From JAZGDL01 sp036477795 (lineage in GTDB: Bacteria; Planctomycetota; Phycisphaerae; UBA1845), in contig JAZGDL010000148.1 in NCBI GenBank assembly GCA_036477795.1, positions 1-21,267 of the forward strand: 21,267 nucleotides of DNA, read 5' to 3'. The position numbers and the translations under genes were made by a program. Below the pieces are notes generated by a model that searched no databases, was not told the origin of the DNA, and was given only the letters and a program-made list of their open reading frames with translations. Below, piece by piece: positions 13,401 to 20,453 of this stretch (positions within the stretch are counted from its first letter, which is position 1; each line of letters opens with the position of its first letter).

Positions 13401-15077
13401 TTATACCTCTGCGACGGTGACGCGCATGGCCTCTTCGAGGGTGGTCAGGCCGTGGAGGACTTTTTGCATGGCGTCGTGGCGCAGGGTGGTGGCGCCGTGG
13501 CTGACGGCGTATTCCTCGAGAGTTTCAGTGGAGGCTTTTCCCATGACCAGTTCGGAGAGGCCGGGGTCGAAGGGGACGTATTCGTAAAGGCCGATGCGGT
13601 CGTAGTAACCCGCGCGGGCACAACGCGAGCAACCGGCGCCACGATATATCTCGACCGATTCGCGCTCGGCTGGTACGTCGAGCAGAGCCCGTTCGGTGGG
13701 GTTGGCGGGGTAAGCCTTCTTGCAATTCTGGCAGATGCGTCGCACCAGGCGCTGGGCCATCACGCCGATGATGGCACTGGCTACCAGGTACGGCTCGCAG
13801 CCCATGTCCAGCAATCGAGTGAGCGAGCCGGTGGCGGAATTGGTGTGCAGCGTGGCGAAGACCAGGTGCCCGGTGAGCGAAGCCTCCAGGGCCAAGTGGG
13901 CGGTCTCCTCGTCGCGGATCTCGCCCACCATGATGACGTCCGGGTCATGGCGTAAGATGCTGCGCAGGGCGGAGGCGAAGGTGACTCCGTATTCGTGGTC
14001 CACCTGCACCTGATTGACCCCCGGGATGTGATACTCCACCGGATTCTCGACGGTGATGATGTGCTGCTCGATGGAGTTGATCTGCTGCAGGGCGGCGTAC
14101 ATGGTAGTGCTCTTGCCGCTTCCGGTGGGCCCACTGATGAGGATGATGCCGTGCGGCCGGTGGATCAACCGCTCAAAGGCCTGCCTGGTCTCCAGCTCCA
14201 TGCCCAGCCTCTCGAGCGTGACCTGGGAGCGATCCATGTTCAGCAGACGCATGGTGACGCGTTCGCCGTTGACGGTGGGGATGACGGCTACACGAATGTC
14301 GATCTCCTGCTCGAAGCTGGTCTGGGTGAAGCGGCCGTCCTGAGGTTTGCGTCTCTCGGTGATGTCCAGCAAGCACAGCACCTTGACGCGGGAGATCATC
14401 GCCGGCATGGCCTCCAGCGGAAAGGCCCGCGCCTCGATCATCCTGCCGTCAATTCGCAAACGGATGCGCAGGCGGTCGGCTTCGGGTTCGATGTGAATGT
14501 CGCTGGCCCGGCGGTCGACGGCTTCGTCGATAATACTGTCGAGCTGCTCGACCATGTTCAGACCGGTCGTGGTGACCTGGGCGGCGGCGCGGGCAACCGG
14601 CGCCATCTCCACCATCCGGGCCCCCTTTTCCCTGGCATCACCGTAGATTTCGTCCTGCATCTCGGCGATCTGAAACCGGGGACTGACCACGAACTGGATG
14701 GGCCGATCGTACTGCTCCGCCAGGGCGGCCCGGACGCTGGCGTCGACCGGGTCGGCGACGGCTACCACCAGTTGCCCACTGACCTCGCCGAACACGATAC
14801 ACTGCTTGCGTCGGGATACGTTCTCCGGCAGCGACAGCACCCAGGGCACCGACGGCCGGCGGCGGCTCAAGTCCAGGTATCGCTGTCCGTGCAGCTCGGC
14901 GTAGGCCTGGCCGGCGTCGGCGTCACTGATGACGTCGTTGGCCAGCAGCATCTCAATGGGGGGCAGTCCGGTGAGGGCGCTCTCCATCAACAGGGCGTCA
15001 AGGGCCGATCGCGTCATCACTTTCTTGTCGAGCAGCTTGAGGAGGACTTTGGCTTCGGAATCGACGGCGGCGATCAT
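13401..15077 (-). CDS. gspE: Type II secretion / type IV pilus assembly ATPase
   Basis: This 558-residue GspE/PilB-family hexameric ATPase powers pseudopilus or pilus assembly from the cytoplasmic side of the inner membrane. An N-terminal N1E/MshEN-like domain (about 30-160) is followed by the ATPase core. Walker A GPTGSGKS is at 316-323; Walker B and Asp/His boxes are seen as DPDVIMVGEIRDEETAHLAL and GHLVFATLHTNSA; the zinc-binding pairs CQNC and CSRC are present. The frame stays open upstream to 15293, but that extension is just translated repeat DNA, so I start at MIAAVDSE (15077), which gives the normal family length. No strong ribosome-binding site is visible. No other pilus or T2SS gene is in the window, so GspE versus PilB is undecided; the secreted hydrolases nearby fit GspE. 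Confidence 0.85.
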   Translation of the reverse strand: MIAAVDSEAKVLLKLLDKKVMTRSALDALLMESALTGLPPIEMLLANDVISDADAGQAYAELHGQRYLDLSRRRPSVPWVLSLPENVSRRKQCIVFGEVSGQLVVAVADPVDASVRAALAEQYDRPIQFVVSPRFQIAEMQDEIYGDAREKGARMVEMAPVARAAAQVTTTGLNMVEQLDSIIDEAVDRRASDIHIEPEADRLRIRLRIDGRMIEARAFPLEAMPAMISRVKVLCLLDITERRKPQDGRFTQTSFEQEIDIRVAVIPTVNGERVTMRLLNMDRSQVTLERLGMELETRQAFERLIHRPHGIILISGPTGSGKSTTMYAALQQINSIEQHIITVENPVEYHIPGVNQVQVDHEYGVTFASALRSILRHDPDVIMVGEIRDEETAHLALEASLTGHLVFATLHTNSATGSLTRLLDMGCEPYLVASAIIGVMAQRLVRRICQNCKKAYPANPTERALLDVPAERESVEIYRGAGCSRCARAGYYDRIGLYEYVPFDPGLSELVMGKASTETLEEYAVSHGATTLRHDAMQKVLHGLTTLEEAMRVTVAEV

Positions 15078-15097
15078 GGTGAGCTCATCCGTAGAAG

Positions 15098-15180
15098 AAA
15101 GGCACGAAGGCACGGAGGGGAAGAAGGGCACGAAGGCACGGAGGGGAAAGAAGGGACATAGGGACATAGGGACATAGGGG
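15098..15180. repeat. CACGAAGGCACGGAGGGG and GGGACATA tandem arrays
   Basis: Two long units of GGCACGAAGGCACGGAGGGG are followed by three copies of GGGACATA. The inverse sequence (CCTTCGTGCCTCCGTGCC and so on) is at 15388-15427 at the other end of the same gap, so the 361-bp gap 15078-15438 is bounded by inverted repeats. No gene is seen in it. Confidence 0.75.
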
Positions 15181-15200
15181 AGGGAGAGAGACACGAAGGG

Positions 15201-15303
15201 GGTGGCCCACCTCCTTTGGAGGTGGGGGAGCCGATGATCGTCGAGCGCTTCACCTGAGCGTACATCATCGCATCCCCCATGTCCAAAGGACATGGGCCAC
15301 CCA
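15201..15303. repeat. REPIN-like inverted pair of hairpins
   Basis: Two units face each other. The first (15201-15242, inverted) has stem CCCACCTCC/GGAGGTGGG; the second (15262-15303) has stem CCCATGTCC/GGACATGGG, each with a three-base loop and the same flanks (ATCATCG or CGATGATC, TGGGCCACCC). A third, single unit is at 17350-17394. The stems differ in sequence but stay paired. Confidence 0.7.
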
Positions 15304-15306
15304 CCT

Positions 15307-15355
15307 AATCGTCAATCCGCAATCGTCAATCCGCAATCCCCAATCCCCAATCGTC
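15307..15355. repeat. AATCGTCAATCCGC array
   Basis: Alternating AATCGTC, AATCCGC and AATCCCC heptamers, about seven units, of the same family as 78-110 and 8718-8759. Confidence 0.7.
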
Positions 15356-15387
15356 ACTCTCATTGTCCTCGGCCCCTCAGCCCCTCA

Positions 15388-15427
15388 GTCCCTTCGTGCC
15401 TCCGTGCCTTCGTGCCTTCGTGCCTTC
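15388..15427. repeat. Inverted CACGAAGG array
   Basis: CCCTTCGTGCCTCCGTGCC followed by further TTCGTGCC units, in the opposite orientation to 15098-15146, ending 12 bp before the stop of the FHA phosphatase gene. Confidence 0.7.
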
Positions 15428-15438
15428 TATTTCACTCT

Positions 15439-17097
15439 TCAGTGGCTGATCACCGCGATCAATGCGTCGTCACTTATGGGGAAGTTGGCTCGATGCCGCT
15501 CGCAGGCGTCGACGATGCGCTGAATGATCTCAGCCGGTGTGCCGAACAGGTCCTTCTCCAGCAACAGATCGTGCAGCCGCTGTGATCCCAGTGCCTCGCC
15601 GGCGGCGTTGGCCATCTCCGGCAGGCCGTCGGTGTGGCAGATGAGCCGGAAAGAGGACGGCAAGTCCACCGCGGACGCTTCGTAACCGTAGTTGGGGTCG
15701 ATGCCCAGGACCAGCGCCGGCTGATCGAGTGTCACCATGCGTCCCTGCCCCACCAGCATCAAGGGTGGCGGGCCGCCGGCGTTGACGTAGTGGATCTGAC
15801 CGCCCGACAGATCGATATCGACCAGCGTGCAGGTCACCAGTTGTCGGGCCTGCCGCGCGGTCATGGTGCGGTTGATGGCGGACATAATGGCAGCTATATC
15901 CAACCGGGAACCCGGCGCTGGCGCTTGGGGCTCTGACGTTCCGCCTTCAACGGTCAGAGCGGTGCGGACGGCTGTTCGAATCCCGCCGGCCTGCACGAAT
16001 CCGGCGACCCCCGCACCGCCCGCGTCAAGAACAAGGACGAACACGCGTTCCTCGCTTACATGGACGATGTCGCAGAAATCCCCACATCGAGCGCGCCCGG
16101 CCAGCAGCTTGACCGACACCTGGAACGACTTGCTGCTGGTGGGCGGGACGGTCATGGCCAGTTGCATGCGGCGGAGCGTGGCGGACCATGCCGGCCCCAG
16201 GGCGGACTCGGCGGAAACCAGGCGTTGCGACGCGTCGGCCATCAACGCCCCGATGTGGGCACCGGCCGCCGCGATTTCAGCAACAGCCGACGCGGGAAAC
16301 GGCTGGGCCGAGCTGGGCAGGTCCAGGTAGACCACGCCGACAACGTCTTTGTTGTAGAGCAAGGGCGCGATCAGGGCGGTGGCGGCGAAGCCGGACTTGG
16401 CGTCGATCTGCCCGGCTTTTTGCGGATAGCGGCCTGCGACGGCCTGAAGAAGCGCGGAGTATACGAACGTCTGGCTCACCGGCATACGGGCGACACCCGA
16501 GCCGCGTGCCTCAGCCCGCGCGGCGCCCAGGCCACGGTGGGCGACCGGCTGCAAACTTTTGCTGGATTCACCCCGCAGGGCGACGAAGCCACGGTCCGCC
16601 CCCATGACCAACAACAAACGGCCCAAAGCAGCCGAGGCGACATCTTCGGCACGCGCGGGGTACCCCGCATCCGTACCCAACACCGCCAGCTCGCCGTAAC
16701 GCGACAGCGGAAGCGTTACGGGTGACTTGATTTTGACCCATTCCGTTCCCGGTGGATCGTTGCGGTCGGGGGTGATGAAGGAAAGGTCCAGGGCTTCGTC
16801 GTTCAGGGCATCCTCGATGTACTCGAACACCCGATGGCCGATACGCACCATGTCGCCGTGGGTCAGCAAGGTCTCGTTGATCTGCTGCCCGTTGACGAAG
16901 GTCTTGTTGCGGCTGCCCAGGTCGCGTATGCGGTAGCGGCCGTCGGGGTCGCGATCGACGCGGGCGTGCTCGCGCGAGATCAGATCGTCAACCACCACCA
17001 GATGGCAGGACTCGACGCGGCCGATGATGAGCTTGTCCTGACCGAGGTGGCAGGTTCGCAGCACATGGTGATCGTCGAAGTAACGGAGTCTTGCCAT
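15439..17097 (-). CDS. FHA-GAF-PP2C (SpoIIE-type) phosphatase
   Basis: This 552-residue signalling protein has an FHA domain at about 1-95 (IIGR, then SREHARV, then LGSRNKTFVNG), which binds phosphothreonine peptides. A GAF-like domain (about 150-290, ending in LLYNKDVVGVVYLDL) follows, then a SpoIIE/RsbU-type PP2C domain (about 320-552). The metal-binding aspartates all seem present: GDFCDI, LVLDAGGAGVAG in place of the usual D-x-SGHG, TDGLPEM and ISDDALIAVI. It probably dephosphorylates an anti-sigma antagonist or another Ser/Thr phosphoprotein; the partner is not here. It precedes gspE on the same strand, but a 361-bp repeat-filled gap separates them, so co-transcription is uncertain. The start ATG lacks an obvious ribosome-binding site but fits the FHA domain edge. 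Confidence 0.85.
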   Translation of the reverse strand: MARLRYFDDHHVLRTCHLGQDKLIIGRVESCHLVVVDDLISREHARVDRDPDGRYRIRDLGSRNKTFVNGQQINETLLTHGDMVRIGHRVFEYIEDALNDEALDLSFITPDRNDPPGTEWVKIKSPVTLPLSRYGELAVLGTDAGYPARAEDVASAALGRLLLVMGADRGFVALRGESSKSLQPVAHRGLGAARAEARGSGVARMPVSQTFVYSALLQAVAGRYPQKAGQIDAKSGFAATALIAPLLYNKDVVGVVYLDLPSSAQPFPASAVAEIAAAGAHIGALMADASQRLVSAESALGPAWSATLRRMQLAMTVPPTSSKSFQVSVKLLAGRARCGDFCDIVHVSEERVFVLVLDAGGAGVAGFVQAGGIRTAVRTALTVEGGTSEPQAPAPGSRLDIAAIMSAINRTMTARQARQLVTCTLVDIDLSGGQIHYVNAGGPPPLMLVGQGRMVTLDQPALVLGIDPNYGYEASAVDLPSSFRLICHTDGLPEMANAAGEALGSQRLHDLLLEKDLFGTPAEIIQRIVDACERHRANFPISDDALIAVISH

Positions 17098-17240
17098 GGC
17101 GGGAGCATTCTACAGCGGAGCCCGCGGTTCGGGCAACTTTGCGGCGAATGTACAGACACGGGTATTGGGCACTTAGGCCGCCAGCGCAAGGTCACGCTGG
17201 ACCCTTATTAAAACCCCTTCTCGGTCCCCCCTCCTGGCGG

Positions 17241-17295
17241 TGTGGGACCGGCTTTCCAGCCGGTCAAATGACAGGCTGGAAAGCCTGTCCCACAG
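17241..17295. repeat. Inverted pair of TCCCACAG-family hairpins
   Basis: TGTGGGACCGGCTTTCCAGC... and ...ACAGGCTGGAAAGCCTGT followed by TCCCACAG form a 55-bp inverted pair; each half is itself a hairpin. Related units are at 1775-1820. It lies between the FHA phosphatase start and the next gene, with nothing else in that 296-bp gap except the hairpin at 17350-17394. Confidence 0.75.
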
Positions 17296-17349
17296 ATGGG
17301 TGCGAGAAAGGATTCTCGCACCAGCACCAAGGTCCGACGTTGCCGCGTG

Positions 17350-17394
17350 GATCATCGTGTCCCCCACCTCGAAACGAGGTGGGCCACCCACCCT
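17350..17394. repeat. Single CCCACCTCG/CGAGGTGGG hairpin unit
   Basis: A perfect 9-bp stem with an AAA loop (17363-17383), flanked by ATCATCG and GCCACCCACC exactly as in the pair at 15201-15303. It abuts the stop codon of the hydrolase-like gene. Confidence 0.7.
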
Positions 17395-18746
17395 TAGAAC
17401 GGCAGCACGCGGCCCCGTTTGCCGATCCTCAGACGAACATAGGCGGGGTGTTGAAAGTCCCAGGTTTCGTAGGCGGATTCGAGCAATGTTGCGATACCCG
17501 GCTTGACCATGCCGGAGAACCGGCGTTTGCCGTTGTAGTTGATGTGGATGGGCTGCGAAAAGTCCATGGTTGAGGCGTTCAGCAGCAACTCGACCGATTC
17601 GCAACGGGACGAATGGATGATGATGGACTGGCCGTCGATTTCACCGTTCAGGCGAACAAGCTTGGACCGCAAGACCTTGTTGATGAACGCCCCCTGGTCG
17701 GCAGCATGTTGGGCCTGGATGTCAATCTGGTCGCCATGCCAGAGCGGCTCTGCAAAGCCGGCCTGCCGCAGCCAGCGGGCCTGCCCGTGGGCCGGAAAGC
17801 GAAACCAATGTTCAACATCGCTCCCCAGCGGTTCGCGCTTGAGCTCAAGCATGTGGACCCATGCCTTGGGGTCGGCGGAGGATGATTCGCTCAGAACAGT
17901 TTTGGTGATGGGAAGGCCTTCCCGCTCGGCAAACTTGACGATCGATTGATTGGCCACCGCTACTTGTATTTGCCGGCCTTTCAACAAGGTGTCGGGCGGA
18001 ATATCGGGGCGGGTCCAGATGAGATGCACCGGCGTGTGGCGGACATTGGGCAAGAGGATCTGTTGAAGCTCCTTTCGATAAGGCAGGTCCAGCGTTCCCT
18101 CGCGGACGATCACCCCGGCAAACAGATCGCTGTACATCAAGGCAAGCATGAAGGCGGCGTCGCCGTTGCGTCCGCTGCCGTAGAGATAGGTGCGGTCGGC
18201 ATTAAGATGAAAGCGGCGGCGCAGCAGGCGCAGCCAACGACGGGGAGAACCCGCTTCTCTTGGCGGGGTGTGAAAATCTGCACAGTGAGCCGTTTCCACC
18301 CGGGCGACGACGAACGCCGGCGGTAGCGAATCGAGCCAATCCTGATCCAGTGAGCCCGGTTCGTCGGATGAGCTGCAAGCAATGACCAGGATCAACGGAT
18401 AGGGTAGCGCTACGTCGTAATCTTTCGGCGTCGTGACACGCAGGCGAGTCCGATGCCCCGGTTCGGTATCGAGGTCTATTATGCTCTCACGCCCGTCCAC
18501 TTCGGACCACAGTCGAAGCTCCCTGAGGACTCCTTTCACTCTTTCGAAGGAGCCCTGGGCGGCTGATTCGACGGCAGCGACGAGTTTGGCACGTTGGCTG
18601 GGGTCGGTCTCGTTGAAGTAATCGACTAGCGTTTGGGAAAGATCGCTTTGAGAAACGTCGCCGCCGCCCAGCACCAGCCCGCCCGCCGTGAAAGGCAAAG
18701 CGGCAGCAAGTAAGAGAAAGATGGTTGGTCGGGACACCGGTCGCAT
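17394..18746 (-). CDS. Secreted alpha/beta-hydrolase-like protein, nucleophile lost
   Basis: Starting at M (18746) gives 450 residues with a signal peptide (1 to about 22, TIFLLLAAALPFTAGG). The 30 residues available upstream in frame are translated repeat DNA and are left out. The middle looks like an esterase or S9-type alpha/beta hydrolase: PYPLILVIAC (first strand), then RTYLYGSGRNGDAAFMLALM where the nucleophile elbow G-x-S-x-G should be. Here it reads GSGRN, with Gly at the usual Ser position, so classical catalysis looks impossible. The C-terminal 110 residues show strand-rich sequence with no named domain. It may bind rather than cleave its ligand. Envelope location is likely. It is transcribed away from the ABC gene. 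Confidence 0.7.
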   Translation of the reverse strand: MRPVSRPTIFLLLAAALPFTAGGLVLGGGDVSQSDLSQTLVDYFNETDPSQRAKLVAAVESAAQGSFERVKGVLRELRLWSEVDGRESIIDLDTEPGHRTRLRVTTPKDYDVALPYPLILVIACSSSDEPGSLDQDWLDSLPPAFVVARVETAHCADFHTPPREAGSPRRWLRLLRRRFHLNADRTYLYGSGRNGDAAFMLALMYSDLFAGVIVREGTLDLPYRKELQQILLPNVRHTPVHLIWTRPDIPPDTLLKGRQIQVAVANQSIVKFAEREGLPITKTVLSESSSADPKAWVHMLELKREPLGSDVEHWFRFPAHGQARWLRQAGFAEPLWHGDQIDIQAQHAADQGAFINKVLRSKLVRLNGEIDGQSIIIHSSRCESVELLLNASTMDFSQPIHINYNGKRRFSGMVKPGIATLLESAYETWDFQHPAYVRLRIGKRGRVLPF

Positions 18747-18779
18747 CCGCCCCAGTTGACGGGCGCCAAACAGCACGTT

Positions 18780-18889
18780 GCGAAGGTTGAAGGTCGGAAG
18801 GTTCAAGGTTAAAGGTTCCAAGACCCTTACTATCAACCTTCAACCTTCAGCTTTCAACCTACTGTCAACCTTCACCATTCACTATTAAA
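18780..18889. repeat. GGTTGAA/TTCAACC array, copy 2
   Basis: This array is related to 13034-13107. Left arm GAAGGTTGAAGG...AAGGTTAAAGGTTCCAAG and right arm TATCAACCTTCAACCTTC and so on. On the minus strand it contains TTGAAA (18852-18857) and GATAGT (18829-18834) exactly 17 bases apart, a possible promoter for the hydrolase-like gene starting at 18746. Confidence 0.6.
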
Positions 18890-18942
18890 CCTGTATCTGA
18901 GTATAGAAAGCACCAGCTTACTTGCCGTTATAAAGTGTTTGT

Positions 18943-18970
18943 TTGACAGGGATTCGGGGACAATTATAAT
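18943..18970 (+). promoter_or_regulatory. Near-consensus sigma-70 promoter
   Basis: A perfect TTGACA (18943-18948) and a perfect TATAAT (18965-18970) are separated by 16 bases, one short of optimal. Transcription would begin near 18977, giving a leader of about 60 bases before the ABC gene. No operator is evident, so strong constitutive expression is likely. Confidence 0.8.
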
Positions 18971-19035
18971 CTTGGTTGCATCTGTTCGACTGGCGGCGCG
19001 GATCGTGCGGCCAATGATGCGGAGTGCGCGCCGCG

Positions 19036-20211
19036 ATGGCTATTGTGACTCTTACGAACGTCACGAAAGTCTTCGGCGGTAGGCGTAACCGAGTCGTCGC
19101 GGTAGACAGTGTGACGCTGAGCGTTGCTGACGGTGAGTTGGTGGTTCTCCTCGGCCCTTCGGGCTGCGGGAAGACGACTACGTTGCGGCTGGTGGCCGGT
19201 CTGGAGCGCTTGTCCAGCGGCACCATCGAGATCGATGGGCGAATCGTCAATGAGGTTGCCCCCCGGGAACGGGACGTCGCGATGGTGTTTCAAGACTACG
19301 CCTTGTATCCGCATTTGACGGTGCAGGCGAATCTGGCGTTCGGCCTGAAGATGCGGAGAACGCCCAAGCCGGAGATCCAGCGGCGTGTGGCGGAGGTCGT
19401 CGGCTTTCTGGGCATCGAGGACCTTCTGGACCGTAAGCCGCACGCCCTGTCGGGGGGCCAGCAGCAACGGGTGGCGTTTGGGCGGGCGGTTGTGCGTCGG
19501 CCTGGGCTGTGCCTTTTCGACGAGCCGCTGGCGAATCTTGACGCCCGGCTTCGCGTGCAGATGCGGGTGGAATTGAAGCGGATGCAGCGCGAGTTGGGAA
19601 TGACGGCGCTGTATGTGACGCACGATCAGAACGAGGCGATGGCGTTGGGCGACCGCCTTGTGGTGATGCGGGACGGCGCCGTCCAGCAGATCGGACGTCC
19701 GTTGGAGGTTTTCGAGCGTCCTGCCAATCGATTTGTCGCAGGATTTCTCGGGGCGCCTCCGATGAATTTCCTTGAAGGCCGGCTGGCCGGGGCCAACGGC
19801 CGGGTCGCGTTTGAATGCGGCGGCGGCCGGATAGCTGTCCCGGATGCTTTGCAGGCGCTGGTCTCCCGGTGCTTGGGCGGCCCGATTGTGCTGGGCATCA
19901 GGCCCGAGCGGGTGTCGATTGTGGGCGGCCCTTCGTTGGGCAATGGCGACGCCCGGTCAGACAAGGATGACGCGGCGATTGCGGTTCGTGTGAGCACAAC
20001 CGAGTCGCTGGGTGATCATGTGAACGTGTATTCGCGTACGCGTTGCGGGCAGGAAGTGGTCGCGAAAGTGGCTGTGAGCAATGCCGCGAGCAGCGCTGTG
20101 ATCGACGGTGGGGAGGCCTGGGCGATGTTTGACGTTGAGGGCATCGCGCTGTTTGAGGTCGGACCGTCGGGTGCAAACATGGGTGCGGGCGCGTGCGGTG
20201 TTGAAGGCTGA
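19036..20211 (+). CDS. ABC transporter ATPase, MalK/UgpC family
   Basis: This 391-residue ATPase energises import of sugars, glycerol-3-phosphate or similar solutes. Walker A GPSGCGKT is at 40-47, the Q-loop in FQDYALYPHLTV, signature LSGGQQQRVA at about 138-147, Walker B CLFDEP (D162, E163) and the H-loop His196. A C-terminal OB/TOBE regulatory domain (about 235-391) is typical of MalK/UgpC; it includes ILGIRPERV. A GTG at 19024 is in frame, but ATG at 19036 matches the family start (MAxVTLxNVTK) and has GGAG 11 bases upstream. No permease or binding protein is adjacent, so it is an orphan ATPase, perhaps serving several permeases. The substrate cannot be read from this sequence. It is followed by a terminator. 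Confidence 0.92.
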   Translation: MAIVTLTNVTKVFGGRRNRVVAVDSVTLSVADGELVVLLGPSGCGKTTTLRLVAGLERLSSGTIEIDGRIVNEVAPRERDVAMVFQDYALYPHLTVQANLAFGLKMRRTPKPEIQRRVAEVVGFLGIEDLLDRKPHALSGGQQQRVAFGRAVVRRPGLCLFDEPLANLDARLRVQMRVELKRMQRELGMTALYVTHDQNEAMALGDRLVVMRDGAVQQIGRPLEVFERPANRFVAGFLGAPPMNFLEGRLAGANGRVAFECGGGRIAVPDALQALVSRCLGGPIVLGIRPERVSIVGGPSLGNGDARSDKDDAAIAVRVSTTESLGDHVNVYSRTRCGQEVVAKVAVSNAASSAVIDGGEAWAMFDVEGIALFEVGPSGANMGAGACGVEG

Positions 20212-20326
20212 ACGACCGAACTCGGCCCGGAGTAGGGCGGGGCGGCGTGATGCCGGTCGGCGAGTGAGTCGGAGGCGTGCGATGCGCTGAGCGACGTACT
20301 TGGAGGCCAGTCGAGTGTTTGTGGAG

Positions 20327-20358
20327 AATGTGGGACTGCTCTTGGCGCCCACATTTTT
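20327..20358 (+). terminator. Intrinsic terminator after the ABC gene
   Basis: AATGTGGG pairs perfectly with CCCACATT (20327-20334 with 20348-20355), followed by a T-run to 20358. It separates the ABC gene from nusA. Confidence 0.8.
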
Positions 20359-20453
20359 GTTTGCCGGCGGGTTTGTTGCCGGTGGGAGATATGTGACAGA
20401 GTCGTGTGTGTTTGCCTGAAAGGCGCGCCCGGTGCAAGGAGCAGCCGAGCAAA

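Noticed and set aside
13995..15161. 388-codon plus-strand open frame opposite gspE
   Set aside because: The gspE frame carries Walker motifs and zinc cysteines; the antisense frame has none.
15078..15293. N-terminal extension of gspE by 72 residues
   Set aside because: The extra residues are translated CACGAAGG-type repeats (Phe-Pro-Ser and similar); family length is reached from 15077.
15098..15355. CRISPR array
   Set aside because: Repeats are short, degenerate and lack unique spacers of regular length; no cas genes nearby.
20212..20453. rimP upstream of nusA
   Set aside because: The 242-bp gap is too short for rimP and contains a terminator; no open frame resembles it.
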